Shown here: in pieces, positions 5,929 to 6,170 of the stretch
Numbering within the stretch: position 1 is the stretch's first letter
Layout: each line of letters starts with the position of its first letter
Assembly (NCBI GenBank): GCA_943326975.2
Contig: CALPVI020000118.1
Span: 1 to 6,170, forward strand
DNA from: Actinomyces viscosus
Lineage (GTDB): Bacteria > Bacteroidota > Bacteroidia > Flavobacteriales_D > Crocinitomicaceae
Length of the DNA stretch: 6,170 bases
Direction of reading: 5' to 3'
Translations under genes and position numbers: made by a program
The notes under the pieces: model-generated
Told to the model about the DNA's origin: nothing
Seen by the model: the letters and a program-made list of their open reading frames with translations, nothing else
Databases searched by the model: none

Positions 5929-5940
5929 TTCGTATATTTA
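5929..5940 (+). promoter_or_regulatory. Possible promoter of the secreted-protein gene
   Basis: TATATTTA (5933-5940) is one base off TAnnTTTG and is preceded by TTCG. The 11-nt pattern TTCGTAyATyT also occurs at 2445-2455, before the flavin oxidoreductase gene. A start site here would leave a leader of about 55 nt. A second weak candidate, TCATTTTG (5988-5995), would give a nearly leaderless message. No -33 box is clear for either. Confidence 0.3.
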
Positions 5941-6000
5941 ATGCAACTAATGATAGAATAATTCGTTAAATATTTACAGACTTTACATCATTTTGAAAAT

Positions 6001-6170
6001 ATGATTAAATTAATTTATATACTTTTTTTTCTTTTATTCATCTCACTTCCAGTTAATGCAGCTCAAATTATTGGAGGTGACTTGACATGGAAATGTCTTG
6101 GATCAGGTGAATATGTATTTCAATTAATTTATTATAGAGATTGTAATGCTACGGATTTAAATCCATCTCC
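6001..6170 (+). CDS. Secreted surface protein, N-terminal fragment (probable type IX secretion / gliding-associated family)
   Basis: An ATG at 6001 opens a frame of 56 codons that runs off the right edge. Residues 1-20 form a clear Sec signal peptide: a short MIK start, a hydrophobic core (LIYILFFLLFISL) and a VNA-A site, with cleavage most likely after Ala20. The mature start AQIIGGDLTWKCLGSGEY, then LIYYRDC, matches the IVGGEITYKCLG...IYRDC pattern that I know from the N-terminus of very large Bacteroidota proteins ending in a gliding motility-associated C-terminal domain, which are exported by the type IX system. Cys32 and Cys48 are conserved in that pattern. The C-terminal sorting domain would lie outside the window, so the assignment rests on the N-terminus alone. 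The preceding 82-nt gap suggests its own promoter. Confidence 0.78.
   Translation, partial: MIKLIYILFFLLFISLPVNAAQIIGGDLTWKCLGSGEYVFQLIYYRDCNATDLNPS

Noticed and set aside
5919..6000. Intrinsic terminator after the M16 pair
   Set aside because: Only an 8-bp A/T inverted repeat (5934-5941 with 5966-5973) across a 24-nt loop is present, with no U-tract.

Overview
The window looks like a chromosomal segment of a low-G+C Bacteroidota, most likely Flavobacteriales. Three things point there. A TAnnTTTG-type promoter (TACCTTTG) sits directly before trmB. No clear Shine-Dalgarno sequences precede the start codons. The last gene opens with a signal peptide and an N-terminal motif that I associate with large surface proteins of the 'gliding motility-associated C-terminal domain' / type IX secretion class. 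A placement near Crocinitomicaceae or Fluviicola is only a guess.

Layout. Bases 1-435 (+) are the 3' part of a DUF2797 gene that enters from the left edge. Bases 481-1378 (-) hold two small unrecognised genes in tandem: a basic 117-residue protein, then an acidic 166-residue protein built from two degenerate copies of a module of about 79 residues. They converge on the DUF2797 gene and diverge from trmB. Bases 1379-1727 are a very AT-rich divergent intergenic region rich in short inverted repeats; it ends in the trmB promoter. Bases 1728-2393 (+) encode TrmB, the tRNA m7G46 methyltransferase, probably from a leaderless or nearly leaderless mRNA. Bases 2469-5918 (+) form a tight three-gene unit: a nitronate monooxygenase/FabK-like flavin oxidoreductase, then two M16 (insulinase-family) subunits. 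Its junctions overlap by 1 nt (TAATG) and 11 nt. Bases 6001-6170 (+) are the start of a secreted protein cut by the right edge.

How they work together. The two M16 proteins read as the two halves of one M16B heterodimeric protease. The first carries the zinc site (HLFEH plus a downstream glutamate). The second has lost that site (S-x-x-S-S at the aligned positions) but keeps the C-terminal arginine/tyrosine pair that the first has half lost. Translational coupling fits equal synthesis of the subunits. Why a flavin oxidoreductase is coupled to them is not evident. TrmB is a housekeeping tRNA-modification gene and may be transcribed separately.

Most of the window is ordinary core-genome content. 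The least explained parts are the minus-strand gene pair with its internally duplicated acidic protein, and the hairpin-rich spacer next to it. I see no CRISPR array, insertion sequence, tRNA or rRNA.
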